A program made the position numbers and the translations under genes. Below are positions 5,718 to 9,016 of a DNA stretch of 9,016 nt, piece after piece. Every line of letters begins with the position of its first letter. Positions within the stretch are counted from its first letter, which is position 1. The notes under the pieces were generated by a model that worked only from the letters and a program-made list of their open reading frames with translations, made no database searches and was not told the origin of the DNA. This DNA comes from Lachnospiraceae bacterium (GTDB lineage Bacteria; Bacillota; Clostridia; Lachnospirales; Lachnospiraceae), in contig JAILOA010000245.1 of assembly GCA_024691065.1 (NCBI GenBank), positions 1 to 9,016 of the forward strand, read 5' to 3'.

Positions 5718-6425
5718 ATGTTTAACATTTTAGTTTGTGACGACGATAAGGACATAGTTGAGGCGATTGCAATATATCTCACGACCGAAGGATACAATGT
5801 CCTGAAGGCATACGACGGAGTTGAGGCTCTCGAAGTGATGCGCAGGGAAGAGGTCCATCTTATTATATTGGATATCATGATGCCGGGCATGGATGGGATT
5901 CATACCGCCCAATTGATAAGGAAGGAAAGCAAGGTGCCACTGATTTTCCTTTCTGCCAAGTCAGAGGATGCAGATAAAATCCTGGGTCTGAATATCGGCG
6001 CGGATGATTATGTTACAAAGCCATTTAATCCATTGGAGCTCATTGCGAGAGTGAAGTCTCTTTTAAGGCGTTATACAGATTTTGGTACAGTAAATGCCAA
6101 AGAAGAGGGAAGTAAAGTCCTTAAAATACGCGGTCTTGAGCTTTACGAGGATGAAAAGGAAGTATATGTGGATGGCGAGAGCGTGAAGCTCACACCTATC
6201 GAGTACAAGATTCTCAAATTCTTCATGGAGAATCCGGGAATAGTATTTAACACGGACGCAATCTATGAGCATGTTTGGGATTCGGATGCAGTATGCACCG
6301 ACAATGTGATCGCCGTACACATTAGGCACATTCGCGAAAAAATTGAGATCAACCCGAAGGAACCAAAGTATATACAGGTGGTTTGGGGGTTGGGCTACAA
6401 AATGTTGTCAACCCCGAAACATTAA
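5718..6425 (+). CDS. Response regulator, OmpR/PhoB family (VanR-like)
   Basis: This cytoplasmic transcription factor is switched by phosphorylation from its partner kinase, the gene that follows. The receiver domain (about 1-118) shows the acidic pocket CDDDKD (Asp8-10), phospho-acceptor Asp52 in ILDIMMPGMDG, Ser79 in FLSAKSED and Lys101 in YVTKPF. The winged-helix DNA-binding domain (about 133-230) shows VKLTPIEYKILKFF, the recognition region DNVIAVHIRHIREKI and the final VVWGLGYKM hairpin. Length 235 is typical. Start ATG 5718 has GGAAGGG 7 nt upstream. Its promoter region carries a TCWTAA array that suits this family, so autoregulation is likely. The kinase gene starts 120 bp downstream and has its own -10-like box. 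The last 25 coding bases are duplicated 81 bp downstream. All key residues are present. Which genes it controls beyond itself cannot be told. Confidence 0.95.
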   Translation: MFNILVCDDDKDIVEAIAIYLTTEGYNVLKAYDGVEALEVMRREEVHLIILDIMMPGMDGIHTAQLIRKESKVPLIFLSAKSEDADKILGLNIGADDYVTKPFNPLELIARVKSLLRRYTDFGTVNAKEEGSKVLKIRGLELYEDEKEVYVDGESVKLTPIEYKILKFFMENPGIVFNTDAIYEHVWDSDAVCTDNVIAVHIRHIREKIEINPKEPKYIQVVWGLGYKMLSTPKH

Positions 6426-6506
6426 CGACTTCGGGAACCTAACTGCATCAGGCAATTGTTGAGTAGTTCCACAAACATTTCAATGTTATCAACCCCGAAA
6501 AATTAA
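6401..6506 (+). repeat. 25-bp direct repeat: the regulator's 3' end duplicated before the kinase gene
   Basis: Bases 6401-6425, the last codons and stop of the response regulator, recur at 6482-6506 with two mismatches (AATGTTGTCAACCCC against AATGTTATCAACCCC at the start), an 81-bp step. The similarity ends sharply on both sides. The second copy would encode almost the same C-terminal residues and stop (MLSTPKH versus MLSTPKN) and lies 10 bp upstream of the TATAAT before the kinase gene. It may be a small duplication scar, or an element used twice. Confidence 0.75.
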
Positions 6507-6516
6507 TCCCCCCTCC

Positions 6517-6522
6517 TATAAT
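6517..6522 (+). promoter_or_regulatory. Possible -10 box of the kinase gene
   Basis: TATAAT at 6517-6522 lies 24 bp before ATG 6546. No acceptable -35 stands 16-18 bp upstream (that position is the CCCCGAA part of the repeat copy), so it would need an activator or be a minor start inside the regulator-kinase operon. The leader would be under 20 nt, with GGAGA (6536-6540) as ribosome site. Confidence 0.35.
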
Positions 6523-6545
6523 GTAAGATGGAAATGGAGAAAAAA

Positions 6546-9016
6546 ATGAAAATTATAAAATCAACCTTTATTAAATATGTATTTCTGGCCATTGGGCTTG
6601 TTGCCACATCGGTGTTGTTTTTTGCGGTAATTTCCGCCTGTGGAAGAATGTACTTTCCACCTAAGGAAAATTATGACAATTTTAATAAATCCGCCTACAT
6701 TAGCAATCAGATAAATAATATATATAACAAATTGGCTTTTACACAAAAACAACTGGATAAAATTGAAGATATAAATAATTCCGATTTTGAGAAAATTAAA
6801 ATCTATGATTATGATGAAGAAAATGTTTTATCCGAAACAGATGACAAGACTAAAAATGATAAAGATTCCGAAACAGATGACAAGGCCCAAAATGGCAAAG
6901 ATTCCGAAACAGATGATAAGACCCAAAATGGCAAAGATTCCGAAACAGAAGCTAAATCTGAAGAGAGTAAAATTAACGAAAACGAATCTTCTTCATATGA
7001 ATACAACCTTGATGATTACATCAAAATGGCCGATGCCGACAACCTGTCTTCTGCAAAGATTTTATATAATTATCTTATCAACAACCTGACCTATCAGGGC
7101 GATGGTAACACGATGAGGGAGACAATAAAGTACAATGAGAATTCAACCAATGAAGTTCACAAAGCATTTCTCGGTAAGAAGAATTTCTATAAAATGTCCC
7201 TCGCATCCTTCGAAACATTTATAAAAGAGAAAGCTAGTGTTTTACCTCTGAAAGAACTGCTTGATGTTTATGATCGGAACGGAAGCCTCATTGATAATTA
7301 CTATATTTACAATGAATATGCACAAAATGAATATTTGTTTGGAGATGAACATCTCGCTGAATCCCAATCATATTTGGTGGATTATGGAAGAAGAGAATAT
7401 GCAGGTGATTTTTACAAAAATATTTATGTTTATGAAAAAGATGAAAATGTATTTTTCTATGATATGGAAAACCAGATTTTTTACAACACAGTCTCCGGAT
7501 TCGTGAAAATTGACAATACAAAAGACAATGGATACATTTATTTCCCTGCTGATTATGTAAATGCAAACGGCGATACAAAATATTCAGATGATTTAACCGA
7601 TGATTTTCTCGTAAGTCCGCTTACTGCCTCGGCTCCAATGTGCTATTTAAAGACTGTATCAGATGATATTTACGCAAAGATTCAGGATTTATATTCACTC
7701 AATATTCACAGTCACTATTGGTTAAATATTAATAACATGTTTACGCCCGGAAGAGAACTCGTACAGGTAAATAACAATGCAGGAATTATTTGTTATTATA
7801 AGGGTAAGGTTTATAGCAATTTTGAGGTGGTTACCCAAAAAGAATCAGCAGAGGAAACATTCAAATATTATCAGTCGAAATTGATGGAAAATGCCGATGT
7901 ATACGTGTCCAAGACAGGCTCAGAGACTGATTCAAAATGCAGAAATTCCAAGGGAGAATTCGAAGATTATCAGTATTTTTCAGAGGATATCGAAGAAGCA
8001 GAAATACAAAAAGCTGATTTTGATTTTGCAATTTCTTATGTAACTTCCAATTTAACGGCATCGGATAATTATGAATTGAATTTGAAAAATTACATTTATG
8101 ATATCGCGGGTGCACTGCCTCATCCTTATATTACAGGCGGAATCGCAGCATTAATACTTCTTCTGATGATAATTCTTCTTACAATTAACGCAGATAAAAG
8201 AAAATACATCGACAAAATTCCTGTGCTCCTGCTTCTAATTGTGCCGGCGGGATTGATGTTCATTCTGATTTTGATTGTAAAGGAAGAGGCAAGCTACTTC
8301 ACCGGCCTTAAGATGGCAAAAAATTACAATGATCTTTTTGTAAAGCTAAATGCATCGTTCGCGGTTTGTATTGTGCTCTTTTATTTCATGATTGCAGAAC
8401 TCTACCTGACCTGCGTGAGACGAATCAAAAATAAGGATTACAAGAAAAATATATTCTACAAATTTTTTGCGTGGATTAAACTAAAGATAAAGAGCAACAA
8501 TGCAAATATAAGACTATCACTTAAAAATAAGGGACTTAAAAATGTTTCGATTAAGCTTGGTGCAACAATTATAGTGACTTACCTTATGGCGCTTGTGCTT
8601 ATATTTAGTTTTAACACCGATGCAAGTTTTATGATGTTTGTAATTGTGACGGCGCTTGCGGTATATTTCTTTACAACTGTTATGAAACTGCTTGCGGGCA
8701 TGAGTAAAATCGAGGCGAAGACTGAGAAAATTTCCAATCAGAATTTTGAAGAGGAAAATGTAGCGTTCACGAAGGGAGAAACTGCAGATTCGGAAGTACA
8801 GAAATCACTTCCTGTATATCTTCAGAAAACCTATGGCAATCTGGTCGGAATATCGGATTCCTTTAACAAGGCGGTTATCCGGGCAACCAAGGATGAACGC
8901 ACCAAAGCTGAGCTTATCACAAATGTATCGCACGACATAAAGACACCGCTTACTTCTATTATAAATTATGTAGATCTTATCAAGCGTGAGAATGTGGATA
9001 ATCCGAAAATCAAGGA
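6546..9016 (+). CDS. Sensor histidine kinase with a large extracytoplasmic domain (partial, runs off right edge)
   Basis: The frame is open from ATG 6546 to the edge (823 codons, no stop). GGAGA at 6536-6540 is 5 nt before this ATG; in-frame ATGs at 6528 and 6534 come before or overlap that site. Membrane helix 1 is at residues 9-32. Residues 33-526 are hydrophilic and probably outside the cell, with 12-residue tandem repeats at 96-131 and many Tyr/Asn/Asp. Five more helices follow at about 527-550, 558-578, 603-624, 671-690 and 695-716. A linker with a probable coiled coil leads to the dimerisation motif ELITNVSHDIKTPLTS, with phospho-acceptor His796. The N, G1, F and G2 boxes of the ATPase domain lie beyond the window. 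It should phosphorylate the regulator just upstream. I recognise no known sensor domain in the outer part. The repeated membrane passages before the H-box are more than the two helices of most VanS-type kinases. The ligand is unknown. Confidence 0.93.
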   Translation, partial: MKIIKSTFIKYVFLAIGLVATSVLFFAVISACGRMYFPPKENYDNFNKSAYISNQINNIYNKLAFTQKQLDKIEDINNSDFEKIKIYDYDEENVLSETDDKTKNDKDSETDDKAQNGKDSETDDKTQNGKDSETEAKSEESKINENESSSYEYNLDDYIKMADADNLSSAKILYNYLINNLTYQGDGNTMRETIKYNENSTNEVHKAFLGKKNFYKMSLASFETFIKEKASVLPLKELLDVYDRNGSLIDNYYIYNEYAQNEYLFGDEHLAESQSYLVDYGRREYAGDFYKNIYVYEKDENVFFYDMENQIFYNTVSGFVKIDNTKDNGYIYFPADYVNANGDTKYSDDLTDDFLVSPLTASAPMCYLKTVSDDIYAKIQDLYSLNIHSHYWLNINNMFTPGRELVQVNNNAGIICYYKGKVYSNFEVVTQKESAEETFKYYQSKLMENADVYVSKTGSETDSKCRNSKGEFEDYQYFSEDIEEAEIQKADFDFAISYVTSNLTASDNYELNLKNYIYDIAGALPHPYITGGIAALILLLMIILLTINADKRKYIDKIPVLLLLIVPAGLMFILILIVKEEASYFTGLKMAKNYNDLFVKLNASFAVCIVLFYFMIAELYLTCVRRIKNKDYKKNIFYKFFAWIKLKIKSNNANIRLSLKNKGLKNVSIKLGATIIVTYLMALVLIFSFNTDASFMMFVIVTALAVYFFTTVMKLLAGMSKIEAKTEKISNQNFEEENVAFTKGETADSEVQKSLPVYLQKTYGNLVGISDSFNKAVIRATKDERTKAELITNVSHDIKTPLTSIINYVDLIKRENVDNPKIK
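6831..6938 (+). repeat. 36-bp in-frame tandem repeats in the kinase sensor domain
   Basis: Three full units start at 6831, 6867 and 6903, with a partial fourth at 6939 (TCCGAAACAGA). Units 1 and 2 differ at 5 of 36 bases, and units 2 and 3 at 2. They encode SETDDKTKNDKD, SETDDKAQNGKD and SETDDKTQNGKD, a highly charged, probably unstructured segment close to the outer face of the membrane. Confidence 0.9.

Noticed and set aside
6426..6480. Terminator between regulator and kinase (GGAAC/GTTCC pairing)
   Set aside because: The stem is only five to seven base pairs with mismatches and no T-run follows, so I would expect read-through.
6546..6650. Lipoprotein signal in the kinase (ISAC at residues 29-32)
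   Set aside because: It resembles a lipobox, but the stretch is better read as the first membrane helix of a polytopic kinase; cleavage there would be unusual for this family.

Overview
The window is AT-rich, with low-GC Gram-positive style signals: AGGAGG-type ribosome binding sites, TATAAT -10 boxes, a TTG start, and a VanR-like regulator next to a multi-pass VanS-like kinase. The proteins look most like those of anaerobic Clostridia, probably Lachnospiraceae. This is an inference from protein style; there is no rRNA or other phylogenetic marker here.

Layout: (1) 1-356 holds the C-terminal end of a membrane protein (possibly a chromate transporter) and an intact 57-residue two-helix membrane peptide. 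(2) 376-3593 is a gene graveyard. On the minus strand are the C-terminal end of a ParM/StbA-type plasmid-partition actin and a small unrecognised ORF behind it. On the plus strand are a 69-codon unrecognised fragment, a Fic-family gene without its N-terminal part, and an hsdR gene (type I restriction subunit) with two internal deletions, the second of which shifts the frame. The fic-hsdR pair with no hsdM or hsdS nearby looks like the scar of a type I restriction-modification island. A 17-bp-stem bidirectional terminator (3635-3679) closes this block. (3) 3680-5456 holds a two-gene operon: a low-molecular-weight protein tyrosine phosphatase starting at TTG 3885 behind a structured leader, and an RsuA-type 16S rRNA pseudouridine synthase whose catalytic domain carries two large hydrophilic insertions, one with 48-bp tandem repeats. 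(4) 5457-9016 holds a two-component system: an OmpR/PhoB (VanR-like) response regulator and a large sensor histidine kinase that runs off the right edge. The regulator has an unusually legible upstream region: a 46-bp repeat in two copies, a TCWTAA array at about 11-bp steps, an extended -10, and a palindrome at the expected transcription start.

How the genes work together: the regulator and kinase form one signalling pair. The kinase has about 490 residues outside the membrane and a total of about six predicted membrane helices, so it probably senses an envelope or extracellular signal; the upstream array suggests that the regulator activates its own promoter. The phosphatase and rRNA modification enzyme are co-transcribed with a 15-bp gap, but a shared function is not evident. 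The restriction/Fic region is non-functional or at most residual.

I did not find a convincing new defence system. The most notable items are in-frame tandem-repeat expansions inside three genes (fic, rsuA, the kinase), the regulator's upstream control region, and a 25-bp duplication of the regulator's own 3' end placed just before the kinase promoter.
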